From Capniomyces stellatus (taxonomy: Eukaryota > Kickxellomycota > Harpellomycetes > Harpellales > Legeriomycetaceae): 64,000 nt of DNA. Of this stretch, positions 1-9,579 are shown in pieces; the stretch's first letter is position 1, and every line of letters begins with the position of its first letter. The notes under the pieces were generated by a model. It searched no databases. It was not told the DNA's origin and saw only the letters and a program-made list of their open reading frames with translations. The translations under genes and the position numbers were made by a program. Location of the stretch: assembly GCA_001661515.1 (NCBI GenBank), contig LUVW01000009.1, positions 1-64,000 of the forward strand, written 5' to 3'.

Positions 1-312
1 GTTAAATATATTATTCTTATATATAAAAAAGGTGGTGTTCAAATCCGTTATCACTTAAACGCTCATCAATGAATTTTCTTCCATTGATCCAATTCGAATC
101 AAAAGTTTAAATCAAATAAAATAAATCAAAAATTAACTGAGCAAAATTAATCAATTAAAACCAAACTAAATAAACTAAAATTGAAGTTTCGTATAAAAAA
201 CTACAACCAAGTTGTATAAAAAACTATTCATATTTCAATTAGGTCGGTACTACCATCGTATCTGATTTTGGTACCGATCTACAGGTCGTATACTATTTTA
301 TACGACAGAATT
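1..312. other. AT-rich flank with small palindromes, no gene
   Basis: No coding signal is visible. The last 70 bases hold two short inverted repeats: AGGTCGGTAC (about 242-251) against GTACCGATCT (about 270-279), and GTCGTAT/ATACGAC (about 286-303). They lead into the foldback element that starts at 313. Confidence 0.5.
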
Positions 313-586
313 GTCGTATATATAATACGACCAAAAGTAATAACAAATAATATAGTCAAACAGCTAAGTACAGTTGAGTTTTGTCCCCTTGTGGTTTTAT
401 CAACAGTAGTTAGAGGTCCGATTGGATGTGCTCATTATTATTATTAATTATTTAGTTATTCGTTTAGTTATTCGTTTAGTTATTTTATTTAGTTATTTTA
501 TTTATTTAGTTAGTTAGTTATAAGGATATGAGATTCGACTCAAGGCAGTGAATCTTTCTAGTTTTTACTTAGCAATAAAAGATATA
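313..586 (+). repeat. left inverted-repeat arm
   Basis: This arm matches the reverse complement of 1451-1724. It includes the sequence GTTTTGTCCCCTTGTGG near 378 and runs of TTAGTTATT-type repeats near 456-520. Confidence 0.85.
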
Positions 587-1450
587 TTATTAGGAACGTA
601 GACAAGACAAGGAATAGTGAATATTATTTATTGTTGAATAAGAAATATTTCACTTGACCTTTACAAAAATGCAAAACCGGTCAAGTATTTATAGAAGTTT
701 TGACGTTAAACAAAAGCTAACAGAATACTATATAAATGCTAATGTATAAACTTAACATAACCTATTTGCTTTACAACAAGAGCTAACTGATATATTTTAC
801 ACTCTTTAAAAGGGATATAAAATATGTTTTGTCTTTACTGCTGACTAATCTAAAATGATGTTTTAACATTTAAAATCATCACATTTTCTTATCGGTTTTG
901 ATCTTGACATTAAATCAACATTTTTCCGACTTTGTTCCGAACCATTATCTAATGTCTTTTAATCCTTAAAGATCCATTAGTATTAGTTATGTAATGGTTT
1001 TTCTATTGGTTTATATCATATATGAACATTAGATACAGACGATATCGAGTGAGATATGTTACGCAACCAAATATTTGTCAGGAAAAGAAACTAAGTATTA
1101 TAATGTTTATTTTAAATATTAAAAGGCTTGGATTTATTTTATTAAAACTTGGAAAAACATAAAGATATTTTATTGCTAAAGATTTTTAGCAATAAAATCC
1201 TAAACTATTTATATATTTTAAAACTAAATAAAAAATAGAAAAATTATAAAAAGAATAAATGGCAAAATGCCAAGAGCTTGGCATTTTGTAATTTAATTAA
1301 AAATGTATGATTTTTTTTGTGGAATGACATGATTGGATCATGACAATATTGTAGAGTGAATTTCCGGCTATAAAAATCACTTGCATATATTACTGTTAAC
1401 TGCTAGTCTTATTCTGATCTCTCTTGAGATCGTCCGTATCTTAATGTTTG

Positions 1451-1724
1451 TATATCTTTTATTGCTAAGTAAAAACTAGAAAGATTCACTGCCTTGAGTC
1501 GAATCTCATATCCTTATAACTAACTAACTAAATAAATAAAATAACTAAATAAAATAACTAAACGAATAACTAAACGAATAACTAAATAATTAATAATAAT
1601 AATGAGCACATCCAATCGGACCTCTAACTACTGTTGATAAAACCACAAGGGGACAAAACTCAACTGTACTTAGCTGTTTGACTATATTATTTGTTATTAC
1701 TTTTGGTCGTATTATATATACGAC
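1451..1724 (-). repeat. right inverted-repeat arm
   Basis: This is the reverse complement of 313-586. Just outside it, about 1751-1771 and 1800-1822 form another imperfect inverted pair (AATTATTAATAAG / CTTATTAAGTTATCG), so the flank is palindrome-rich too. Confidence 0.85.
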
Positions 1725-2142
1725 ATATGTCATATGAAATATGACTAACCAGTCGATAATTATTAATAAGAAGTTTTTGTAGCCCATGGGGTTTGTTTAT
1801 TCTTATTAAGTTATCGATTGGATAACAGTTTTAGTATAACCTTAGTTTTAGTTAGTTAGTTACCTTTTAGTTATTTTATTTTATAGTTCCAAATTTTAGT
1901 GATTACAATAGCTTTTTCCAAAAAGTTGAATCTTCCTGCTTAAATAATAAAACACATATTTTAGACAGCTAAGAAACGAAACGTTCAATAGATATACTTA
2001 TAGTTTTAATCATTAATAATATATAGGCTTTAGTATCTTTAAGATTAGATTTAATTAGATTAACCATATATTCAGATATAAATTATAATCCGATCGATAG
2101 TCGGAATACTAAACAAATAGACAATTTAGATATAACACATAT
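1725..2142. other. AT-rich intergenic, no gene seen
   Basis: Only short AT-biased open frames occur and I see no coding or RNA signal. Confidence 0.5.
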
Positions 2143-2220
2143 ACAAGCTAATTAGTATAGTTGGTTAAGGCTACATTGTCCGAGTCAATAGGTTCACAGT
2201 TCGATTCCGAGTACCCGACC
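2143..2220 (+). pseudogene. tRNA-like sequence, degraded copy
   Basis: It has an A-box-like D arm (TAGTATAGTTGG) and a B-box (GTTCGATTCC). The T stem is mutated compared with the copy at 19907-19984, and no 5' strand pairs with the 3' acceptor end ACCCGACC. It is not a functional tRNA as written. Confidence 0.6.
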
Positions 2221-2397
2221 TATTTTATTTACATTACTTAGTATTTATTATTTTATATATTTACTTGCTATTATCTCCATAAGCCCAACATAAAAGCTAT
2301 TATGTTGGCCAACATATATTTAATGAGTTTGTTATTAAACCAATAAACCTCATCAAATTCTTAACTAAAGATATCTATCAAATAGATACTTATCAAT
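2143..2397 (+). repeat. tRNA-like head plus about 175-bp AT tail, copy 1
   Basis: This block recurs inverted at 19730-19984. Both copies have the tRNA-like head, then a tail carrying the palindrome TATGTTGGCCAACATA and ending near a TATCAAATAGATA motif. After that point the copies diverge: unrelated DNA here, but a GGTGGAGAACC motif and a coiled-coil ORF in the other copy. The repeated unit could be a solo LTR, a TRIM element or a tRNA-derived SINE. Confidence 0.6.
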
Positions 2398-2519
2398 AGT
2401 AAAGTTAACTACATATATAAAGAAGAATAGAACCAGATTAGATACTACACTACATTTAAATAATAGTAAGTTAATTAAAGTCCTAAGCGGACATAGTCAA
2501 CCAGCGTTTGACACAACAA

Positions 2520-2579
2520 TAGTGGTGAGTATCCCAGTCTGTCACATTGGAGACCCGGGTTCAATTTCCGGTCCGAGAG
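2520..2579 (+). pseudogene. tRNA-Asp(GTC) pseudogene, 5' end lost
   Basis: From the D arm to the discriminator base it matches the intact tRNA-Asp at 23741-23812, with one extra T in the T arm. The 5' acceptor strand and start of the D arm are replaced by unrelated DNA. It is the distal member of the inverted left copy of the tRNA cluster. Confidence 0.75.
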
Positions 2580-2597
2580 ATCAACATTTTTTTTAGT

Positions 2598-2659
2598 TGA
2601 TTCCAGCAAAAAGGATTCCTCTCTCGAGGCGGTCGGTGGTTTGACTCATCGTATCGGAT
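2598..2659 (+). pseudogene. tRNA-Glu pseudogene
   Basis: It is alignable to the intact tRNA-Glu(TTC) at 23659-23730 (shared GAGGCGGTCGG and GTATCGGA). The anticodon arm is shortened, the T arm is broken and the 5' end is altered. Confidence 0.7.
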
Positions 2660-3097
2660 ATTAATCTTTTTTTGTGTTCTGTTTTGCTCATTCTTGTTCT
2701 GCTATGTTCATCTCGGCTGCTATGATGTGATTCAGCAGTATTTTGAAATTCCCACAGCAGAGTTGCCACAACATAGATGTGTGTGGATGTAAACATGTGG
2801 CAAACTCTTAACACACTTATCCGGCATATTCAACACCACAGAATAAATCACAAATGTCGAGTGGGTGCATCGTGGCCAGCCAAACCCAAAACCACAACCC
2901 AACAGCACGGCACGATTCGCATCTCTAGTCAGAATACGTAGCAATCAAGAGCGCAAATACACACAGAATCAGCATAGAATCAAAAGCGAACCAACACAGA
3001 GCCAACATGAAACCAAGCAAGAGCCAAAAGCAAATCATAGAGCCCAATAAGAGTGGAGAAAAACAGCAAAGGAAAAGCCAGCAAAAAGAGTGAGATC

Positions 3098-3168
3098 TGC
3101 GTCAGCCGGGAGTCGAACCCGGGCCAATTGCTTGGAAGGCAACTATTCTACCGCTATACTACTAACGC
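3098..3168 (-). tRNA. tRNA-Gly(TCC)
   Basis: 71 nt. The acceptor GCGTTAG pairs with CTGACGC (one G-U pair), the anticodon loop is CTTCCAA and the discriminator is A. It is identical in layout to 19391-19461 and 23100-23170, 16 nt downstream of tRNA-Asn in each copy. Confidence 0.93.
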
Positions 3169-3184
3169 TAAATCCTCACTATTC

Positions 3185-3258
3185 CGCTCTCGGCTAGGCT
3201 TGAACTAGCAACCTCCTGATTAACAGTCAGACGCGCTAGCCAATTGCGCCACGAAAGC
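3185..3258 (-). tRNA. tRNA-Asn(GTT)
   Basis: 74 nt. The acceptor GCTTTCG pairs with CGAGAGC, the anticodon loop is CTGTTAA, and the T stem is GCTAG/CTAGC. It is copy A of a tRNA present three times in the window. Confidence 0.93.
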
Positions 3259-3271
3259 AGGTTGCATTTTT

Positions 3272-3272
3272 N
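3272..3272. other. single-N assembly gap inside a repeat
   Basis: The N lies between tRNA-Asn and the ATTCAATTC-rich spacer, where copies B and C carry about 300 bp more. It is probably a collapsed or unresolved join. Confidence 0.8.
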
Positions 3273-3472
3273 GAATTGAATTGAGTTTGGTATGCTTGTA
3301 ATATATATAAGCTATAAAAGGGTTGGGTAGGCTGCCTCTTGGCTTTATCTGTCCATTTTCGACACCATACATAAAAGAAATCACTCGTTCCCAACTTACA
3401 AAATCGTGATTAGCCCGGAGCCAAAATAAAAGTAGCAAAAATAAAGGTTCTAGCAACAAAAAGAATCAAAAA

Positions 3473-3543
3473 TGCGTAGACCGGGAATCGAACCCGGGTC
3501 TGCCGCGTGGCAGGCGGCAATTATACCACTAAACCATCTACGC
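3473..3543 (-). tRNA. tRNA-Gly(GCC)
   Basis: 71 nt. The acceptor GCGTAGA pairs with TCTACGC, the anticodon stem is GCCGC/GCGGC with loop CTGCCAC, and the T arm is CCGGG TTCGATT CCCGG. It sits 7 nt from tRNA-Ser, as in copy C. Confidence 0.94.
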
Positions 3544-3550
3544 AAGATTT

Positions 3551-3632
3551 CGTCAGCGACAGGATTTGAACCTGTGCGGGCATAGCCCAATAGATTTCAA
3601 GTCTATCTCCTTAACCGCTCGGACACACTGAC
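3551..3632 (-). tRNA. tRNA-Ser(TGA)
   Basis: 82 nt with a long variable arm. The acceptor GTCAGTG pairs with CGCTGAC and the anticodon loop is CTTGAAA, so the anticodon is TGA. It differs from the tRNA-Ser at 22331-22412 by a single base, at anticodon position 34 (T here, A there). Confidence 0.94.
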
Positions 3633-4264
3633 CAATGGAAGTATGATTTTTTGGTCTTTCATGTCCAAAAATAGTCTGTAATCGTTGCTACTTGATGCTC
3701 AGGCGATCTAGACTGCATATACAGTTTGTTGGATGCGGGTATGTTTAGTTGGGCTGGTGTTGTTTGTGTTGGGCCTTGATGTACAATCACGCATTGGCCA
3801 AGCCGGTAGTGAGAGCATTGGTAAATAGATATCAGATCAGACTGGGGTTTTGGAAAGTCTGCGTTTGTTGAATGATTTTGCCAAGGTTTAATTGTTTTAG
3901 CTTTTGCTTTTTCTTTTTCCAATTTAACGAGCCAGTTTAACGAGCCAATTTGGCAAGTTTGAAGGTTGGTAAAACAAAAGAAAAGTACCAGCAATATATT
4001 ACTTGAGTATGATTTTCACTTATTCCTCTAGCGAATAAACTTGACCTCCTAGTTTGCTAATTCTCTTTTGCTTTTTTTCTAACTCAACTTAATTGTAATA
4101 TACAATATATATTGGCCATGAACTAAAAGTTGCGAATTTAAGTTATAAATTTGTTGTATTTGAGCCATAATACACGTGTAAGAGGTGGCTAAATTAACAG
4201 TTTGAAAAGCTAGGCTAAGAAAGCATGAATTTAAATAGTATAAATTACTCACGTTTACAAAAAA
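3633..4264. other. intergenic, no supported gene
   Basis: A 111-codon open frame lies on the minus strand at 3659-3994, next to tRNA-Ser. Its product resembles nothing I recognise and is not shared with the other tRNA-Ser copy, so I do not call it. Confidence 0.5.
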
Positions 4265-5518
4265 CTATTTAATGGCTTTTCTTGAATACAGCATTATCAA
4301 TTTTAGAAAATAACGGGTGATGGACTCCTTGAACATCAAAACCAGCGCTTGTGTTATTACTGCCTTGATTATTTGCATTTGCATACCCTAGTTATTTGAT
4401 TTTCAAAGTATAAGGTTAGTTTTTTTTGTATACTTTTATTCAAGTCAGCTAGTCACAAATAATAAGCTATTGGGGCTAAAGTTGTGTTAATTACCTTATA
4501 TAGTCCAAAGAAACCATTGAGCTTGAATGTTTTCTTCAAAACGTCTGTAGTGTCCTTGTATACCACATCTTCGCCGTACTTTTCGACCTCTTCTTCTGAA
4601 GGCTTCCACATTAAGCGTGTCTTCGCAGTGATATAGGGGTATGTGACTATCGTCGCTATTGACTTGGATAAGGCACCAATTAAGAAGGCTTCGAGAGGGG
4701 AAATGAAAACCATTCCTTTTGAGTCAGCTTTCCCACTGTTATGCTTCTTTTCTAGGATGTAAGACTTGAGTTTCTCAAAAAGGCCATAAGTGATGGCAGG
4801 ATTTACACACAATAACATTGATGGCCTGAATCCTTTCCACAAGCCAGAAATACCATTACTATCAATGATGTCCTTGGCTAGTTTAATCCAGGATTCCTCT
4901 GTCTTTTTTGTTGCAGTCTGTTGTCTAGTCGCGATTACGCTCAAAGGCAGTGTAAAGCATTGGCAGAATATGCCCGCAAGTGCTCCAATAGAGAGCTCAG
5001 CTCCGGTAGAAAGGCTTTGGTTCGCTGTCTTTTTTATCATTTTGCGATATCTGTTTTTCAGGTATGAGTAAAAGTAAAAGTAGATATACCCACTAGTTCC
5101 TTGGTTGATCAAGTTAGACGCAAGGCCTTTGTACAGGCCCTGGGGACCCTCAGCTTTTAGGATTTTCTGAAATGCATCTGCGATTCCATCATATGAGCCT
5201 TTGTCTTTAGAGTTCTGAACCTGGTATCTAACCTTAATCCTAGATAATGAAAATTTGTCAATTAGTTGTGTTGAATTTGTGCGTCAACGCTTACTGCTAA
5301 TGCCCAAGTACTTTGTGATAATGTCAGGCAGGAAATGAATCCTTGACGAACCCAAACTGCTTTAAAGAATTGGATTGACATTACACTGAATTGAACTGAC
5401 AATAAAACAAAAGTACTTACGTGTCAAGAGGGTATATAATAAAAAGCGCAAGCACTGAGCTTGCTGAGCCAGAAAGGGCGTCTATTGATGGAGTAGCGAC
5501 TGCGTTTTGATTTGCCAT
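4265..5518 (-). CDS. peroxisomal adenine-nucleotide carrier (PMP47/ANT1 type, SLC25)
   Basis: Mitochondrial-carrier-family protein of the peroxisomal PMP47/ANT1/SLC25A17 branch, which imports ATP or other nucleotides for fatty-acid activation and beta-oxidation. Three exons in phase: 5518-5421, 5239-4495 and 4387-4265, giving 321 aa, normal for the family. The first signature PLDTIKVR spans the first splice junction, about residues 30-37. The second and third repeats carry LPLSVIATRQQ and TYPYITAKTRL. The last exon restores the LYKG...Q/K...FKE ending typical of PMP47; reading straight through the second intron would give a false stop. The start is the ATG at 5518. The family is certain; the peroxisomal substrate is inferred from resemblance, and a mitochondrial carrier is the alternative. 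The SKL-tailed thioesterase at 33.6-35.5 kb fits the same pathway. Confidence 0.85.
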
Positions 5519-7822
5519 ATTTGCTTTGTAGCTTCTTCTTAATGAGCCCTAACGAATGCTGCTGTTTTGATTTATACCAACTTAATGCTGAATAGGCTAG
5601 TTGAAGCTATTTGGCGATTGTGTTTGGTATCCTTAACAAAGTATAATATTTCCTTTTAATGTGGACAAAAAAAACAGATAAGCGAGTGTTTTCAATACTC
5701 TTATCTTGTTAGTTTTAAAACGATATTCGACTTGTGAAATTATCGTTGATTTTTGAACGTCTGTTACATTCACTAGTAAATCAATTTATTTTAGCCTAGT
5801 GCAAGTTGGTCAACAAAGATAATTCGAGTTGAAGCATTTTAATGTGCTTTAATTAATTAATTAATACTGGCTAGTATTTCTGACACTTTCTTGGGTAAAC
5901 TCGACTTTGAAATATTGGATACTTTGCTTTGATTTGCTACCTCGATAATCCTGAACTTGCATTTTTTTTAATCTGACGTGCTGAATGTTTATAATGATTT
6001 CCCCTTAATTTTTGTTATTTCTGCTTTTCTTTTAACTTTCATGTGAAGCTGCACTATCTAACCAATTTCTGCAATCTGCCAGTTGGTTTTAAGGTCATAG
6101 CAATTTTGGTGATTGCAAACGCATTTTAACCACAAACCCAATGTAAACTCTACGTTTCCAATCTAAAATAGTTTTTGCATTGGTTAATGGAGCCACCAGA
6201 TCTTGTTTGACTGTGGATTGATTGGCTTCATCGATCCATTTTGTTTTGTTTTCCATACCATTTAGTCAAAGCAGTCAATTGGACACTTTGTATTGGAATT
6301 ATTTATACATCATTGGCCCATAACTTCTAAATCTTTGCTTTACTGGATAAATCTTCTTAATACATCTGAAATGGTTGCTTAATAACAATTTCTTGCAAAA
6401 GTCGAATAAAAACATCTTTAATAAACAACATATAATCAAATGTTTCAAAGATCAAAGCTCATCGTTCAAATCTTACTAGCCAAAAAAAACTCAAATCGTT
6501 TTGTAAACCTGTTTTTGATTCAATTTGTAAACAAAATGATTAGGGGGGGAGGCATTTCAATCGCTAATTACGTTCGAAACCCAACACTTTATCTTTTATA
6601 ATACTATATGTAGGCCAAACTTAAGGCTTTGAGATTAAAGCAACAAATAAATCTGGCTATGTTGACAAAATCAAAGTGTATTGAATAAATAGACCCACAG
6701 CTATATAACTGTGCTGCCAAGTCTCTTTTCATTTCCACCGATAGCGAGACAAAATTACCTAATTTATAGCTAATAACTAACAGTTGAGTGTTGAGTGTTT
6801 AAAAGTGGCTAACAATTGCAGTTATGGTTTTTATTTAACTGCTGATGACCTGGTCCAATTTGATAAACGGTTGGCGTAGCTACATAATAGTCGAAAACAA
6901 CAATTAGATAAATCAAAATGTCGGCAAAAACTTCAGAAACTCGGTTTCTGTTATTGCTTTATGTTATTTAGTAGGCTAGTCGGTTACCTTTCTAATTTTG
7001 AAATAAAAGCTAAGGTGTTGTGTGTTTTTGTTGACATTGGGTATTGTTTGCCTTAAAGATGGTATTTGTATTAATAATACTTTATCACTGCCGCATTTGA
7101 AGTGATTGCCACTTTATTCAAGTGAAAGGATAATGTGAGGACAAAATGACAATAGAAAATAGTAATTAATCAAGTGACATCTATTGAAAGCCAACAGCCA
7201 ATAGTCAACCGCTTTAGGTTAAACAGCATGATGATTTCACAAAGGTATTTGTTTGATTATTTTTAATAGCAGTTGACATTTATAATGTTTAGTCGAGTCG
7301 TTGGAGACACCAGTGAATTTAGCATGTTGAACCTGGGATAAAAAACTATTATTGGTGGTTTTGGAATTAGTTTATAGTTCTGTCAACTACAAAATCTGTG
7401 TACAGCTTTAGCTTTAATAATACTCGATGGTTTTGTTGCTTTTTTTTAAAAAAGGTTTGGGACTAAGAGCACGAAAACATAACTCTTTACTTTGTCAAGC
7501 TTTTCTCATTCAGCCATCAAGCAATATTACCCGACATAACTAGAACTTGGGGTTTGATTTTTAAAGAGGCCTAGCGCGAGTTGGATATTAAATAGACCAG
7601 AAAACATTGTAAGTTTTTTTTATTTTATCTATTGCAAGTAGCTTTGTTTCGCCAACCATTTTAAATACGGAATAAATCGAATTAACAAGTTTTTTTTCAC
7701 TTTTAATTCTGAATCGCTTTTAGTAAAATATCAGGATAAGCAACACACGATTCGATAGTAAAGCTACATAGACATCCACATACATAATAATATAAAAGTT
7801 AATTTCCATCAAAGTAATCACA
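5519..7822. other. 2.3-kb divergent intergenic region
   Basis: It lies between the 5' ends of the carrier (-) and the penta-EF gene (+). I see no open frame of interest or RNA gene. It is T-rich with short A/T runs and presumably holds both promoters. Confidence 0.5.
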
Positions 7823-9579
7823 ATGTCATATCAAGGTTACCAAGGAGGAGGAAGACCAAACGCATATGGCGCACCGCCTCCAGTACAGGGCGGGGGATAT
7901 GGACAGGGGTATGGCCAACCACCACCAGCTAGTGGGTATGGAGGTGGTAGTGGGTACAACCAGCAAGGCGGCGGTTATGGCGGCGGCGGTTATGGACAAA
8001 GCAATTCTGGCGCGGGACCTGGGGGATACCGACCCCAAACTGGCGGAATGTGTAAGATATTAAAGTCGTTTTTGTTTTATATCCAAACAAGAAATTTTGA
8101 AATAAACTTTTTGATTAAAAACCAAGCTACAAGGCTCTAACGCGATTACAATAAAAACAAAATCTTGAAATAGATCCGCCGCAGCCAATTGACCCAAAAC
8201 AGCAGCAATTACAATACTGGTTTAATGCTGTTGACACGTAAGCACTTTTTAAATGAGATCTTCAATGAACGTAGACATTTGCTTTATTTATTTTTTGGTC
8301 GCTTGTCATTTGTGAAGGCTGTTTTATTAGTCAAAGTTGATTTAGCTCTGGATTTGATTTTGGTTTTTGTGTCTCTCTAATAGTAATCGTAGCGGCTCAC
8401 TGGATGCCACTGAATTGCAAAAGGCACTAATTAATGGTAAATAAACTTTCAGTAACACGATTTGCATACTTTATTAAAGAAACCCCGCCTGAAATATATC
8501 GACAACCAACAAACAATGGCCAGCGGCCAATCGCTCAGTATAGAAGGAATTGACAAGGGATATCTTTTTTCAGAATTTTAGCAGGATAGTTTTTAGAACA
8601 GCTTTGATTTGGTGTATTTATTTGTTGTAATTGGCTGTTGTATTCATTTGATATGCCTAACAGGTATGTGTTATATATATATATAGGTGATTGGTCTCCT
8701 TTTAGCATGGAAACGATTAGACTGATGATAAACATGTTTGATCAGGATATGAACGGAACGATCGATTTTCAAGAGTTCGCGGGTCTATGGCAGTACATTG
8801 AAGATTGGAAAAAATGCTTCAGAACCTTTGATAGGGATGGGTCTGGCACTATTGATCGCCAGGAGTTGTTGAATGCACTAAATGCTTTTGGGTTCCGAAT
8901 TTCTCAGCAAGTTGTTGACGTTTTGGTAAAAAAGCTGGCCATTCTAGGTAATTTGGTTATTTTAATCGTATGTAGTTCAGCAACCTAGCCTAGTGGCGTT
9001 TTATGCTTGGTTCTTGCTATATTGGTTTTCCAGAATTGGCTAGATTACATAACAGTTAATAATACTCGTCATCTATCATAAATCATATCTTAATATATAA
9101 ACACGTATACTTACCGTGTCTGTTATTCTCAAACCTAATATTGAAATCTAATGCTTTATTCGGCCTTGCAAAACAACTAAATCGACCGTTCATATAAAAT
9201 GTAAGTTACAAGCATAATAGTACTTATCCTTCTCAAATGACATTGTATTTCAGTTCCATTGTTGCTGAGAAACCACAAGACAAAATTTGAATAGACTTAT
9301 GACACTAACCAATTATGCTTTCCAAACCCCCCTTTCAACACTTTGCATAGGTTTGGAATTATTTCTAGGCCGAGGCGACATTGGGTTTGACAAATTTATT
9401 TACGCGTGTGTAAGTGTCAAGACTTTAACAGACTCTTTCAGGAAATTTGATACAGATAACGATGGCTGGGTCAACATCAACTATGATACTGTAAGCTACA
9501 TATATTCATTTTCCTTCTTCACTGCATTATTACTTTTTAATACTTATTCCTCATGGTCTTTTTCTAGTTTTATAGCTGA
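7823..9579 (+). CDS. penta-EF-hand calcium-binding protein (ALG-2/PDCD6, yeast Pef1 type)
   Basis: Six exons in phase: 7823-8051, 8174-8237, 8384-8436, 8687-8947, 9369-9490 and 9568-9579, giving 246 aa. The N-terminal 75 residues are the Gly/Tyr/Pro/Gln-rich tail usual in PEF proteins. EF1 is D97-E108 (DTNRSGSLDATE), EF2 about 134-145 (DQDMNGTIDFQE) and EF3 about 164-175 (DRDGSGTIDRQE), all with good ligand positions. EF4 is degenerate around GRGDIGF. EF5 (DTDNDGWVNINYD) acts in dimerisation in this family. These proteins act as Ca2+-dependent adaptors in ESCRT and COPII traffic and in cell-wall or polarity control. The last exon is only FYS plus stop; an alternative acceptor 8 nt later would give LRIA instead, so the extreme C-terminus is uncertain. 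Confidence 0.9.

Larger units (their letters stand above)
313..1724. mobile_element. foldback element: 274-bp inverted arms around 864 bp
   Basis: Positions 313-586 and 1451-1724 are reverse complements of each other over 274 bases, with no mismatch in the stretches I compared by eye. The outer tips carry the palindrome GTCGTATATATAATACGAC. The 864-bp core has no open frame of note, but it contains a perfect 12-bp hairpin at 1263-1288 (CAAAATGCCAAG / CTTGGCATTTTG). Two boxes are shared with the LTR-like DNA at 21.6-22.3 kb: a CCGGCTATAAAA(A/G)TCAC box (here about 1361-1382, minus orientation) and a CCACAAGGGG-type box in each arm. I infer a Ty3/gypsy LTR derivative whose 3' end was duplicated in inverted orientation. 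A foldback or MITE-like DNA element is the alternative. Confidence 0.6.
2520..3640 (-). repeat. tRNA-cluster duplication, copy A (inverted)
   Basis: Read on the minus strand this block runs Ser, Gly(GCC), spacer, Asn, Gly(TCC), spacer, then decayed Glu and Asp. This is the same order as 22331-23815 on the plus strand. The spacer at 2700-3090 matches 23180-23580. Relative to copies B and C, about 300 bp between Asn and the upstream spacer are missing exactly at the N at 3272, so the short form is probably an assembly collapse. Confidence 0.85.

Noticed and set aside
1263..1288. Perfect 12-bp hairpin as a terminator or CRISPR-like unit
   Set aside because: It is a single copy inside a foldback element in a eukaryotic genome, with no array and no adjacent gene.
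2593..3050. Short frames over the tRNA spacers, repeated at 23218-23824
   Set aside because: They are duplicated only because the tRNA cluster is duplicated; they span tRNA genes and show no codon signal.
8948..9368. An additional exon between EF-hands 3 and 5 of the penta-EF gene
   Set aside because: Direct joining of 8947 to 9369 keeps phase and gives the family's exact spacing (LVKKL to GRGDIGF), so no extra exon is needed.
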